From Topomyia yanbarensis (taxonomy: Eukaryota > Arthropoda > Insecta > Diptera > Culicidae), in the NCBI RefSeq assembly GCF_030247195.1, contig NC_080672.1, positions 401,467,037 through 401,531,036 on the forward strand: a DNA stretch of 64,000 nucleotides, written 5' to 3'. Below the pieces are notes generated by a model. It did no database searches, had not been told where the DNA came from, and was given only the letters and a program-made list of their open reading frames with translations. How positions within the stretch are numbered: position 1 is the first letter of the stretch; every line of letters begins with the position of its first letter. This document shows positions 11,325-21,762 of this stretch, piece by piece. Both the position numbers and the translations under genes were made by a program.

Positions 11325-12178
11325 CACAGTGGCGGGTCTTTAAACAAAAGTCGGACAAAACCTCAAATGTTACCTAATTTGGCTGAAAATCACAATTTAA
11401 GCTAATTTTGAGGTGCTGAGCTCATTTTTGATGTCAAAAGTCGTAAAATATTAAATGCATTTTTCCATACAGTGTCATTGAACCTTTCTTATAACTATGA
11501 TCCCGTTTTCATGATAGATTTTCGGTTACTGTTCACCAATGTCAGCAATATCATAAAAAATGAAGAACACTACTTTAAATCCATTGTATAACGTGTTGGT
11601 TTACTGTAGATTGTCTAACTATTTTACACAAAACAACATGCGCTCCATATCAGAAACATAGCTTCAAAATCTCCTTAAAAAATTTGCGCACCTAGGCGCA
11701 GAACGAGACCATGATATTCGAAAAGTAGAGGTTAATTCCCATAGAATGTATACTATGTGACCGTTCCGAAATATTTCCGAAATTTGTACAGAATACATTA
11801 GTGAAAAAAGTATTTTTGATCTGACCCCCTCAAACATATTTAAACTAAAAAGTCAAAGTTCCAAGTAAATTTGCCGAATGTATTTTATTCGCTAACCAAG
11901 TTCTTTCGTTCGTCTACACAATAAAACTAGTTGTGCTAAAATCGGACCAAAATCAAAAGAGCAACATGTATTTGAAGTGAACAGAGCAATGGTGGTTTCG
12001 GAAATGAAAATCATTAAAAAGTCCGGACTTTGCTACGTTTAAACTCATGTTAAAAATCGTGTTCTTATCCAATGATCATAAAATTTTGAATATACATCAT
12101 TCAAATTTAGGAAAAATATAAATTATCAATATTTCAAAAATAAATTTTTGAGGTTTTGGCCAGCTTCCAGCCACTGTG
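11325..12178. mobile_element. Transib-like non-autonomous DNA transposon
   Basis: The ends are CACAGTGGCGGG... (11325) and the reverse complement CACAGTGGCTGG... (12178), both followed inside by AAAACCTCAAA. A 5-bp duplication TGACG flanks the element (11320-11324 and 12179-12183). A CACWGTG-type terminus with a 5-bp TSD is characteristic of Transib, the superfamily related to RAG1. The 854-bp interior has no transposase frame, so it would need a helper. Another 5-bp-TSD superfamily is possible. Confidence 0.55.
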
Positions 12179-12393
12179 TGACGTCTTGGTAGGAATTTGC
12201 ATACACTATAACCCCTTTCATATGGTTTTATTATTTTATTGATTAATCTTCCTAAAAGTGAGATATATTTACCAACTTTCTTGCATGCGCATATTAAAAT
12301 CATGTCTTCGGAAAAGTTTGAGGTTTTGCGGTAGTTTTATAGCCACTCGTAAAACGAAGATTGTACTTGTAGCGTGCTATAAAACTTCAATTA

Positions 12394-12621
12394 TTACTTG
12401 GGTAAGTCTTTTTTTATAGCGGCGTAACTCGCTTTAGCATTTATGGACGTCGTTTGTGAGAGCACTGTATGTATGTAAGCGGGACATGTCGAGAGATCAT
12501 GTAAGCTCTCCTCACAGTAGTGACAACTTTCAGCATTCTCACTGCAAAAACCATGCCCAAGACTCCCTTCGCATTCGGCACACCTGGTTTTATTGCAACA
12601 ATAGGTCGTTGTGTGTCTCAA
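12394..12621 (-). pseudogene. Gag zinc-knuckle fragment of another LINE
   Basis: A 75-codon minus-strand frame contains CAECEGSLGHGFC and then CHYCEESLHDLSTCPAY. The second is a clean CX2CX4HX4C knuckle; the first is irregular. The end (NAKASYAAIKK) resembles the C-terminus of LINE ORF1 proteins. It lacks everything upstream and downstream, so it is a fragment. It differs from the gag of copies A and B. An LTR-element gag is a less likely alternative. Confidence 0.5.
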
Positions 12622-12782
12622 TTACTTTCTTGTAGTGCAATTTATGACCTACGATACAAAAAGGCGAACATGTAGAGGAAACTTGTGGAAGACGACGTAA
12701 TTTGGCAATCCCTAACCAGTGAACGCCACTCGATGGAAGTCTGAATGAACATATGGTTTAGTCCCGTCTTATATGACTGATC

Positions 12783-12985
12783 CTGAATGCAATCGCTTGC
12801 AATCCAAAATTTTCATTGGCGGGAGCAGGGGGTTTTTGAATCAGCGAATCGCGTATTCCAGAAAAAACACGCATATCGAACTTCAATCAGAGACTACGCC
12901 ATTTATCTATACTCTTTGGTCGGGTACGTAAACACGGTACTGCTTTGCAACGATATTGTCTCCAGCAATGTCATTTGTTAGCTTT
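12783..12985 (+). repeat. Dispersed repeat, copy 1 of 3
   Basis: The phrase running from TGAATGCAATCGC through CAGAGACTACGCCATTTAT to GGGTACGTAAACACGG recurs in diverged form at about 26985-27200 and 40700-40850, all on the plus strand. The translations of the first two resemble each other weakly (FHW..GVFESANRV versus YHW..RVFKSANHV), so it may be an old coding fragment. Family unknown. Confidence 0.4.
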
Positions 12986-13655
12986 AACCTGAAAACCTTT
13001 AGGTTTTAGCCTAAAGCAAGCAAACAATACTGCTGGAGATTAGATTGTCTGGGCCCTTTAGGTCTTTTAATATCATAAGGATTATAAGTTTCAACTTAGG
13101 GCTGGATTACAAACGCTCCGACCGACTCCAAATGGCTAATCGCAGTCTTGGATGACGAATCTTGTGCGACATCTATCTCGCAATCAAAACTTCGTTTTCA
13201 AAAAAAACCGTTTTAAGCACGGATCTAGAGGTCGGAACAAATTAGACACTTAAAGGATACAGATTGCGTAACAGGAATTATGGATAATGTAAAAATTAAG
13301 AACGAATCAGGGGACAGAAAATCAGAAATGGGGCTCCATTGAAAAAAAAATCATAAAGCAAATAAAAATGTTGCGTTCAACAACCGCTTTTAAGAGGGGA
13401 TGTCGATATGTACTATAACTTCCTATAACTTTTTTCTGTCAAGAAAAAATTAAGACTTAATTGATATGATCTAATAATTTAGAAAAATAAATATAGACAA
13501 ATTAAACAGTTTTATGAGTATCAGCTCGTTTAGCTCTTTTCTCGTATCTATAGCATAAAACAATAACCCAAGACAATCCAAGCTAGTAATAAGAAACACT
13601 CCGTTCCTCGTTTAACTCTGATAAGTCTTCAATATCAAACCCATAACCAATCCAT
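12986..13655. other. No gene recognised
   Basis: AT-rich sequence with a small perfect stem (cctttaggtttt.agcctaaag, about 12995-13017). Nothing else supported. Confidence 0.3.
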
Positions 13656-13659
13656 TCAT

Positions 13660-14095
13660 GATAGTACAATAGTAAAAGCAAGAGCAGGAGTAGATGTAAG
13701 AATAAAAGCGAGTGCAAGGGAGAATGAAAAAGCAATCGTAAGAGTAAGCGAAAGAACAAATATAATGATAATAACAAGGGCAAGAACAATAGCAAGAGTA
13801 AGATTAAAAGAAGGAGCAAGACCAAATACGAAAGTTAAAATGAAAGTAATGCAGAAATATAAAGAAAGAGTAATTACAAGAACAATACTAAAAATGCGAA
13901 CTAGAGCAAGATCAAGAGAAACAGCAAAGGCAAGAGTAAAAATAACAGAAAGAGAAAACAAGCACAATAGTAAGAATAAGAACAAACCCGAATACTTGAG
14001 TTAAAATTGGAACAAAATTAACAGTGAGGAAAAATACAAAATGAATAAAAAAATAAGAGAAAGAATAAGAGTAAAAGCAAGATCAAAAACACAAC
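13660..14095. repeat. Degenerate purine-rich minisatellite
   Basis: About 435 bases of irregular AAGAR/GCAAGAGTAA-type units with one strand almost purely purine plus occasional T/C. Open frames through it on both strands are artefacts of the low complexity. Confidence 0.75.
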
Positions 14096-14196
14096 ACAAT
14101 TACGATTCTGCAAAGCATGCGTAACTTAGCAGAATCATGATTAGAGCTTCCATTTCCCGGAGGTTTCCGGCTTCCCACAATTCGGGAAATTAATTA

Positions 14197-14449
14197 GGAG
14201 CCATTTATAAATTTCGTAACGCAAAAATTGTTCAAAGTTGACTCCCCCTCCTCCCATGTAACAAATTGTCACAAATTTTGTTATCCCCCCACCCCTATGA
14301 CGTAATTAATTCCTTAAAAAATGTTTTCTTCAATAAAAACATGTTACGTAACGTTCTAGCCTGCTCCCCCTCCCCCTTGTATCACGACATGTGACAATTT
14401 GTCGTAGCCCCTCCCTCGTAAAAGCGTTACGTAGTTTAGGAATGGCCCT
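14197..14449. mobile_element. TA-flanked MITE inside the outer hAT element
   Basis: The left end GGAGCCATTTATAAATTTCG and the reverse complement of the right end AGGGCCATTCCTAAACTACG form imperfect inverted repeats of about 26 bp ending in CGTAACGC. Both sides carry TA (14195-14196, 14450-14451). C-rich blocks lie inside. This resembles the GGGCCATTCA...CGTAACGC MITEs common in insect genomes. The insertion splits the left arm of the outer hAT. Confidence 0.7.
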
Positions 14450-15134
14450 TAGTGATGTCCCGGGAAATCACGGGTTCCCGGGAATACGAAAAATAAAATA
14501 AAATCTTGAAAACCAAAGCGATCGATTGCGTACATAACTGTGCTAGAAAGGGCTCTCAGATATCTATCTCATGGACTATAAATTATTGAATCATTCAATA
14601 ACTTGTCACTAAATTTATTCAATGTCAATTTCTTTTGAGCGATTTTTCTAGGATATATAACCTAAATTGGAGAAACACGATTGCGATTAAGGCGATATAC
14701 AGAACGTAGCTGATTGAGCTGAAATTGAGTATAGTATCGTTTAGTCAAAATAGGATCTGCACCTCTCCGTATAAGGATTAAATCAAAATTAATCAGATGG
14801 TGCAACAACTGTGGAACGAGAAAGGAAGTCTGTTGATTTCCCGTTTATATTTGGGCGAGTATCCGGGACTGCGCGAACCTAACGTAAAAGAGTTTAAAAG
14901 TTCAGGATCAGTGGCGTAGCCAGAAATTTGGTTTGGGTTTGATGAAAATCGTAAATTTTTCGAAAATGCTTCAATATTATGTAAATTTGATAAAATATTG
15001 AATGTTCAGAAAGAAAAACAGTTCATCTGTTACCATTCCATTCTACAAACACCACGTTACGAAGAATTAAGAAGAAAAGTCGGATCAGAACAATCGGTCA
15101 AAGCTTACGTAACGAAAAAAGGACTATGATTGAA

Positions 15135-16314
15135 AACTTGGCACATCGAACTGCAAGTCACTTTGCTTCCCTGGGTTCGAACGAATCCTACACGATGAGC
15201 CGAAAACTCGCAACTTGAAAACCGTAGGATTGTAGGAACTTTGCTTGGCGGGTCAGAATTTGTGGAAAAGCGGGCATCGAGCGGTTACATTGTATTAGAG
15301 CGACGGCACAACAAACGAGTTGGGAATCCGGATGTGTCTGGATCAGTGGCCATTTCTACAACTACAGCATCGTCAACGTGCACTGCTCTCACGATGCGTG
15401 ATCCGAAAACGATAAAGAAGGATTTTACGTGCATTTGGAGCCTGCGGCAGAACGTAAAGCGTCTCATCAGCGACATGAATGCCACCATTGACATCACCTG
15501 CTTAACAAACTGAGAGCTAAATCGACCACGTTCTAATGAACGGATGATTCTTCTCCGACATCACAAATGTTCGCACTTTCCGCAGTGCGAATATCGATTC
15601 AGAATCCCTTCAGGAAGATCGGTATACTGAAGCGATGGAGCATCTGTAAAGTTACGAAAATTCTACGAAAAGGTAAAAGGTCGCTCGAGCAAAGGCTATG
15701 TGCCACAGGCCGACATATGAATAGATACTAATGGAAACCTTCTCACGACCGAGTGTGAGCTGATTGATAAGTGTATTATGACGAACATCGAAATAGCAGT
15801 GGACGACGAGAGTATCGCAAGAATCAGCCTGGGGACATGCGTAGCCGACGATAGATTTCCAGCGCCGGATCTACCTAAGATTTATGAGGAGATCGGACGG
15901 TTGAGGACTGCAAAAGCCACTGGCAATGATCAACTGCCATGTGAGCTGCTGAAACATGGAAAAGAGGCGTTGGTTAGAGCATTCCACTGGGTGGTTTTGA
16001 AGGTCTGGAAGAAACAGATTTTACCAAAGGATTGGATGGAGGAAGTAGTATGCCTAAGCTGACCAACTCTGACGAAAAAATCCGTACACTATGAAAACCG
16101 TTTGCCTGAGCGTGATGAACGATTTCGCTTCGTTGCGGTATGGTGTACGGATTTTTTCGTCAGAGTTGGTCAGCTTAAGTATGCCCCATCTATAAAAAGG
16201 GTATTAAGCGGGATTGCGGGGTCTTCGTGCCCTGCGAAGAGAGAAGCAGCCATGGACCGAGTGAAATGGAGACAACTTCTTGATACAGCAAAGGACAACG
16301 CTGCCTTAGACTGA
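15135..16314 (+). pseudogene. RTE-type LINE relic, endonuclease plus RT ends
   Basis: Frames broken by stops give, in order: SNESYTMSRKLAT (endonuclease start); HFYNYSIVNVHCSHDA; VKRLISDMNATI (normally GDMNAxxG); FSDITNVRTFRSANIDS (before the SDH motif); FYEKVKGRSSKGYVPQA; then LPKIYEEIGRLRTAKATGND and QLPCELLKHGKEALVRAFHW of the RT start. After a MITE at 16055-16177 the RT resumes as PIYKKGIKRDCG. It then jumps to AAMDRVKWRQLLDTAKD, which fits the RTE C-terminus. The catalytic RT core is deleted. Orientation and motif order fit RTE (JAM1-like) elements. Dead copy. Confidence 0.75.
16055..16177. mobile_element. 123-bp hAT-type MITE with perfect 35-bp arms
   Basis: Bases 16055-16089 and 16143-16177 are perfect reverse complements, beginning TAAGCTGACCAACTCTGACG. 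The 8-bp duplication AGTATGCC flanks it (16047-16054, 16178-16185). Conceptual removal of the insert and one duplicate restores the RT motif PIYKKG of the surrounding RTE relic, which proves both boundaries. Superfamily is hAT or P-like from TSD size. Confidence 0.92.
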
Positions 16315-18949
16315 TTGGTAACTAAATTATTTAAATGAAGGTTTAGCAAAAACTTTTCCAATATAAAACAACACATCTTTAGATATATTCATTTTAGTCA
16401 TAAATCCTTCTAGATTTCTAATCATGGAAAATCAACTCTTCAAAAACATAGTAAGAGACTTGATATCCTCAGCAAAGTTTTTGCGAATGTCATTTAAAAT
16501 ATCTTTATTGAAGATATGAACGCTCTATGTATGTAGCATATCGAGATATAAATCGGTATTTACGAAATTATTCTTAAATCCAGTTTTCTTCAATGTTACT
16601 GTAAGCTTCAGAGACACATGGCTTGGAAAAAATGTTTATTTTATTGTTTATTAATAGCAGAAGCGATTGACCGTATACAGAAATATCAGAATAATTGATT
16701 TTGAAGGTTCACTTTCGCAAATAGCAAATATATCACGATACCCTGAATATGTAGAACATTCATGTCTTCAGCCACGTTATTTGTAATAAAATTCTCGAAA
16801 ACTTTACTGACGGCACCAAGTTTTTCAAGACTAAATTAGTTTGAAGAATTAATGCATCCATCTGGGAGGATTATTCACCAAAATTATTTTACCAGAAGAT
16901 GCTTTACGATGCAAAATTCTTCGAAAACACTAAACTTCAAAAGCTGACTGTTTCGAAACTGTATGATATAAATATATGTAAAAACTGTTTTCGAGCATTT
17001 ATTTTACTTTTCTTTGCTATTAAAGTTCGAGTCCTTGTATACGAAATTGTATTACGCCATTCAATTCAGTACTCAAATGTACATTATTAATAGTCACTAA
17101 CTTGATTTTTCAATTTTTCGTTATTTCTAATCCTACTAAGTGGCTATTCAAACAATTGATAGTACAAAAGAAAATCAAATACTCGTAAAAACTGATCCTG
17201 GCCTACTAGAGCCCAACGTAAAATCCCTCAGTTTCTATGTGGATATTTCCATGCAAATATTTTTTTTATATTGACATGATTTGTCAATTATAAGCTCCTC
17301 ACTAAGGGTTAAAAAATCTTTTTCCCACAATTTACCAAAAGTCCCAACGGTGTTTAAAACATTAAGTTCTATATGTCATGATCAGATAATAAGCTACCAA
17401 AATTATTAAATATTTTTTAAATTAAACTGGTCATCACTAATATTTTTTTTTTTCAATTCAATTCCCTCCCCCTGGCTACGCCACTGTTCAGGATATTTGA
17501 TAAACTCAGTGATCTGTACATCTTTTAAATCGTTTCTCCAAAAACTTGTGCACTGCATGCTTAATTGTATGCATAATTCATGATAAAAGTGATATTAAAT
17601 TCCCGGCCTTCCACACATTGGTTGATAAACCGACCAAATATTTTTGAACACATTCTATTTATAGTTGTTGTATGCGACTAACCCACTACAGCTATATTCG
17701 CTGTATGCGACTAATAATTATTATTTATGAAGACAACCTCAAATGTGCGTGATATTGCTATAATAGGTCTTTGGATGTACGGTAGCGCTATCACCTTCCA
17801 TTTTTAGAGCTAAACAGCTTTACATCGATAGATGTGATAAATATATGTATAAGAGAATACACACAAATTGTTTTACTAAAAATTTTGCTGATCGGTGGGA
17901 GGTAAATTGTATACATGCACGCACACAGAAGATATTGACCTCAAACTTTCTAGTCAACAAATTTAGCGCGACGGCTGCTATTTCACAAATTTTTCAATTT
18001 TTATTTAGTTCAAGTGTATTCAAGTTCTTATCCCCGACGTATTGTTTCTCGTATGAGTGACTATAATTGCACTTTGTTAATAAATATAAAAACAATATTG
18101 GGGGTTAGGTAAGATCACTTTGGAAGTATTGAAATGAATTTATTAACAATTTATTTTATCGTAAAATAGAATAATGTAAAAACAACGGCTTTTGTCGTTG
18201 AACCGAAACTGTCCTTATTATTATAGCGTTTGCGGTGAGCACAATCTTTCTGCTTCAATGCATTGATCTATGTTTGTTTCAGGATTTTTTTGAATGGAAA
18301 TTATCTTTTTCATGTCCTCAATTTTTGAAACAAAAATTAGTCGACATTTTCGAGAAATGCCTTTTCTATAACATATTTCTGTTTGCAAAACCCTTCGATG
18401 ACGGTCTAGCTATTACAATAAGAACGATCAATCTGTTTATGAGTTGCGGAAATCGCTATAATACGGAAAGGTTTCTGGGCAACGATATTTTCTATCCTAG
18501 CCGATACTTTCTATGGAATTTCTTTTGAAGCACATAAGTCTTTTGAAACAAACATTGATAATCTTTTTCCCGAAATTCTCGAGTCCCGAAATCCCGGGAT
18601 TCCCGGGAAATAAATTGCCGGGATGAAAGCTCTAATCGTGATTGTGTATTTCTACACATTGTCAATGAAATTTTATCGTCATCTTGCGTTATTACTCACT
18701 CGCTCAGTTCCTTCCATCACGAACCTGGCTGAATCATATAATAAACAAAAGCGTAATTGAATAGTTTTTTAAGTGTCGCAATGACATCCCATCGTTCAAA
18801 ACAAGAACCCAGGCACGTAGCCAGAGGGGGGGCTAGGGGGCTAAAGCCCCCCCCCCGAAATTTTTCAAAAATAAATTTAAAAAACCGGTGACTTTTAACA
18901 AAACTTGTTGCTTATTTGGTTTGAACAAATTATTGAGAAAAAGTTAAAG

Positions 18950-19729
18950 AAGGCTATTTCTAACCACCGAAGGCAATGGTCACGAAATTCAGTGTGCTTT
19001 ATGCTTTTGCTCGAGCCAGTGCGAAGCGAACAACAAAAAAGTAACTTTTATATTGTGTGCCTTGTCTGAAGAATACAAGAGACTGTTACTTTAATTGTAG
19101 CTGTAATAATCTGTCGAGATTAGTGATTAGCAGAAGCAAGAATTGGTGCTCCAGCCAAATGCGGTGATTATAAAATTATTGATCATTCGCATCCTGAAGG
19201 TGTAAATAGAGATTAGACTTTCGGAAACCGGCTCTATCCAGTTCTACCATGGAAGGCATTTAGCGCTCAACAAATTAGTGCAGACGAAACCATTCATTTC
19301 GCACAACTTAAAGCACAAGGTTGTGTGTGACAATGCTATAATTAAGATCCTTCTGTATATGGACTATGAGAAAATGAATGTTCCGCTACAAGATCGGATA
19401 CCGCTTACTCGCAGATTAATGTCACATTTGGGAGAAATGGAATCTATTTGATAGGGCAATTATTGAGGGCGAAAAGCAAGGAAGATATTTGCGAACATAA
19501 AGGCAGCAACTACGATGATGACACGGAAATGTACAATAGCGAGATAGAAATGAACTACTCCCCCCCAAGACATAGTTGGTAAGGAAAAAAAATATTTCCT
19601 CGCCTCGTAAACAGGTTTCCACGTGCAATGGCTAAGCGCTTGCGCGAGATCTGTAGGACAACCACATAAACTCGTTATATTATTTTTATTGTTTACATAA
19701 GGAAATATATAAAAGACCCACGACCCAGT
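18950..19729 (+). pseudogene. Gag-only retroposon, decayed copy C
   Basis: DNA aligns collinearly with copy B. The leader begins at the same point (TATTTCTAACCACCGAAGG versus TATTCTCAACCACCAAAGG). The block around 'catttcgca.aacttaaa' matches residues near SQNNLKH, 'agaaatggaatctatt' matches GELESI, and the C-terminal and 3' UTR blocks (ttattgtttacat, aaaagacccacg) follow. About 400 bases of gag are deleted and the 3' hairpin is lost. No ORF2 sequence is present between gag and 3' UTR. The shared 5' start with copy B supports it as the real element start. Confidence 0.8.
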
Positions 19730-20540
19730 TTGTTATTTTTAAATGATAAGTTTTTGAATTGCACACAATTTTGAATTTCTGTATTAGGTCAGTGCACACT
19801 GTACACTCTGTTCTCTGTACACTACTCTGCGCTACACAAAAAGTATTTCAATTTATCTGAGAACGATTGAGCCGAGAATAGAATTTTCATTTCGCGTCAT
19901 TTTAACGCAATACCATTTTTATTAACGCTTCATTTCATTGTTACGAGTAATTCGTTCCGTACTAATACACTGTTAATCCGTAAATCCGTGATATCTTCGA
20001 CAAACGTGCAAAAAAAATTCTTTTAAAAGTGGACCGGGCAAAAAGTGGTAAAATAATAGGCAATCACGAAGAGGGACTAAAATGTTGGGACTGATTGAAT
20101 CTATAAGTCAATAAGTTGGGATAACAGTTTCGATTTCATGTCTTAAGTATGTGACAGTCTTTCGTTCCGTTTTTGCTCGTCATGGAATAAAACGAGAGAG
20201 ATAATCTTAAATAAGAGAGCAAAGAGAGGAAAAAATCAACCAATCTAAATCGACTCAAGATCACTCTTCTATCTTTATTATACACTCAACAAGAGTTCTT
20301 TCCGAATTGCGCTCTGATCTTCTCATTTCGTCTTCGTTGCGTTAGGTGCAACAACTTTAATTGAAACTTTTTCCCAAATAGTGATAAAACAAACATGTAA
20401 TCAGACAAACATTACAACTTTCTTCAAGAAATCATACATCTCTTCCAATCTTGATGATGATTGAAAAAATCAAGAGCTAATTATTTTTATTCACAAACAA
20501 ACCTATTACTAAACAGATTAGTTTTCATATTTGTTTAATG
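19730..20540. other. No gene; interior of the hAT element
   Basis: AT-rich sequence without recognisable coding or paired repeats. Confidence 0.3.
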
Positions 20541-20619
20541 AATTGGCAAAGAGTTTTGCAAAAGTTTTACAGGAAACGGATAATTTACGTAATTTATGAA
20601 TGGTCCCCAGCCTGTTTTC

Positions 20620-20875
20620 CACATCGACGGTGGAGTGGAGTGGAAATTCACTTGACTTCACTTGCTCGGAAAGATGTGCAACTCGACAAGGTTAAAATGC
20701 AGCTTCAGTGCACCTTTTAGCTCGTTCACAGTCCTGATATCATTCTGGTCTATACACATAATCACTGTCTACGGGCTCAAGGCTTTAACTTCTGCCCTTT
20801 CACCCAGTGATGTGATAATAATCTCTTGTATAGTTGAGCTGTTAATCGTGGGGTCCTCCTTCAACTCGAGTATAT
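20620..20875 (-). pseudogene. Possible R1/LOA-type gag fragment
   Basis: The minus strand reads ELKEDPTINSSTIQEIIITS, GERAEVKALSP, then after a frameshift DIRTVNELKGALKLHFNL, then VELHIFPSK. The pattern resembles the 'GxxAxVxALS...DxDxxTTxxELxxAL' region of ORF1 proteins from R1/LOA-like LINEs. It is short and frameshifted. Family assignment is tentative. Confidence 0.4.
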
Positions 20876-21060
20876 GTATGTAATTGTGTATATGTGGGTA
20901 TGTATGTATACATGTATGGACAATGCGTATATGTATGTAGGTATTTGTATATGTATGTGTGTATGAATGCATGTGTATATTTTTTATGTGTGCATGTGTG
21001 TGTTTATGTATGCATATATGTGTATGTGTATATGTGTGTATATGTACATATAAATGTTTA
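20865..21060. repeat. GTATGTATG-type microsatellite
   Basis: Irregular GTAT/GTGTATAT units over about 195 bases. Frames through it are low-complexity artefacts. Confidence 0.85.
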
Positions 21061-21705
21061 AAAAATGGTTGCATTATACACGGGATTGTTTTGTAGTGCA
21101 CACATATAATCTATTAATGTGAAAAACTGGGTAGAAGTCAGATCTTCCTCCAATTACAGCTCCTTGGAGATCTCCAATGAAACAACTTACACAAGTCCAA
21201 CAGGCAGTGACACCAGACTAAAAGAAACGGAAGCGCTGAGGAAAACACGGAGTCTATCGGTTCTTTTTTATTATTTCCCCTTTTCTTTCTTAAATAAGCA
21301 GGAATTCAAGAAATATGGATGAGAGTCAAAGGAGACATAAAGGGGAGGTAGGAATGAAGGTAGAAAACTGCAAAAATGGTAAGTTTTCTAGTACACATGT
21401 GTTATGTTATATATATACAAATTGAACCAATATACTAAATACGCGTCGATTTCCTGCTTAAATGGAATCGAAAGTTTTACTGTAATGTTATAATCCAATT
21501 GATACAAACATTACAGTAAGGCGGGGCTAGTTGATGGAACGATGACCTCGGAACATGTCTGGCACTGTACGCGAAATGGGTCATCGGAAAGTCAATTGAG
21601 CTAACACCTTCCTAAATCCGTGAACCAAGTTATTTGCATGAATGTTTAAATACATGCAAACATCTTTTTTCTGTAAATCACTACCAGCTAGTGGGAGATA
21701 GGAAA

Positions 21706-21732
21706 GTTAACACACACACACACACACACAGT
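21706..21732. repeat. (CA)n microsatellite
   Basis: About 13 CA units immediately before the right copy of the 35-bp direct repeat. Confidence 0.9.
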
Positions 21733-21762
21733 TTTACAGGAAACGGATAATTTGCTGTAATT

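Larger units (their letters stand above)
14909..17486. mobile_element. hAT element with CAGTGGCGTAGCCAG ends
   Basis: Perfect 15-bp terminal inverted repeats CAGTGGCGTAGCCAG (14909-14923, 17472-17486) are flanked by a perfect 8-bp duplication TTCAGGAT (14901-14908, 17487-17494). The termini and TSD size identify the hAT superfamily. The 2578-bp interior contains an RTE relic, which in turn holds a MITE. No hAT transposase frame or BED finger is visible, so this copy is non-autonomous or gutted. Confidence 0.88.
14142..18634. mobile_element. Outer hAT-like element (host of nested insertions)
   Basis: The ends TAGAGCTTCCATTTCCCGG (14142) and the reverse complement TAGAGCTTTCATCCCGG (18634) match. 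Flanks ATCATGAT (14134-14141) and ATCGTGAT (18635-18642) agree in 7 of 8 bases, an 8-bp TSD typical of hAT. CCCGGGAAT-type repeats occur near both ends (14459-14484, 18590-18610). Without the inner insertions it would be about 1.7 kb and I see no transposase, so it is probably non-autonomous. Confidence 0.65.
20567..21762. repeat. Near-identical 35-bp direct repeat flanking 1.1 kb
   Basis: GTTTTACAGGAAACGGATAA (about 20567 and about 21731) continues to a matching 'gtaattta' on both sides. The intervening DNA includes a gag remnant and GT-rich microsatellites. The pair may be an over-long target duplication, a segmental duplication or remnants of short LTRs. I cannot decide. Confidence 0.5.

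Noticed and set aside
13583..14004. Leu/Phe-rich and Arg/Lys-rich frames
   Set aside because: Low-complexity purine-rich repeat; no domain and mirrored frames on both strands.
20769..21101. His/Thr-rich minus-strand frame
   Set aside because: Most of it is the GT/AT microsatellite; only the last part resembles a gag fragment, which is listed separately.
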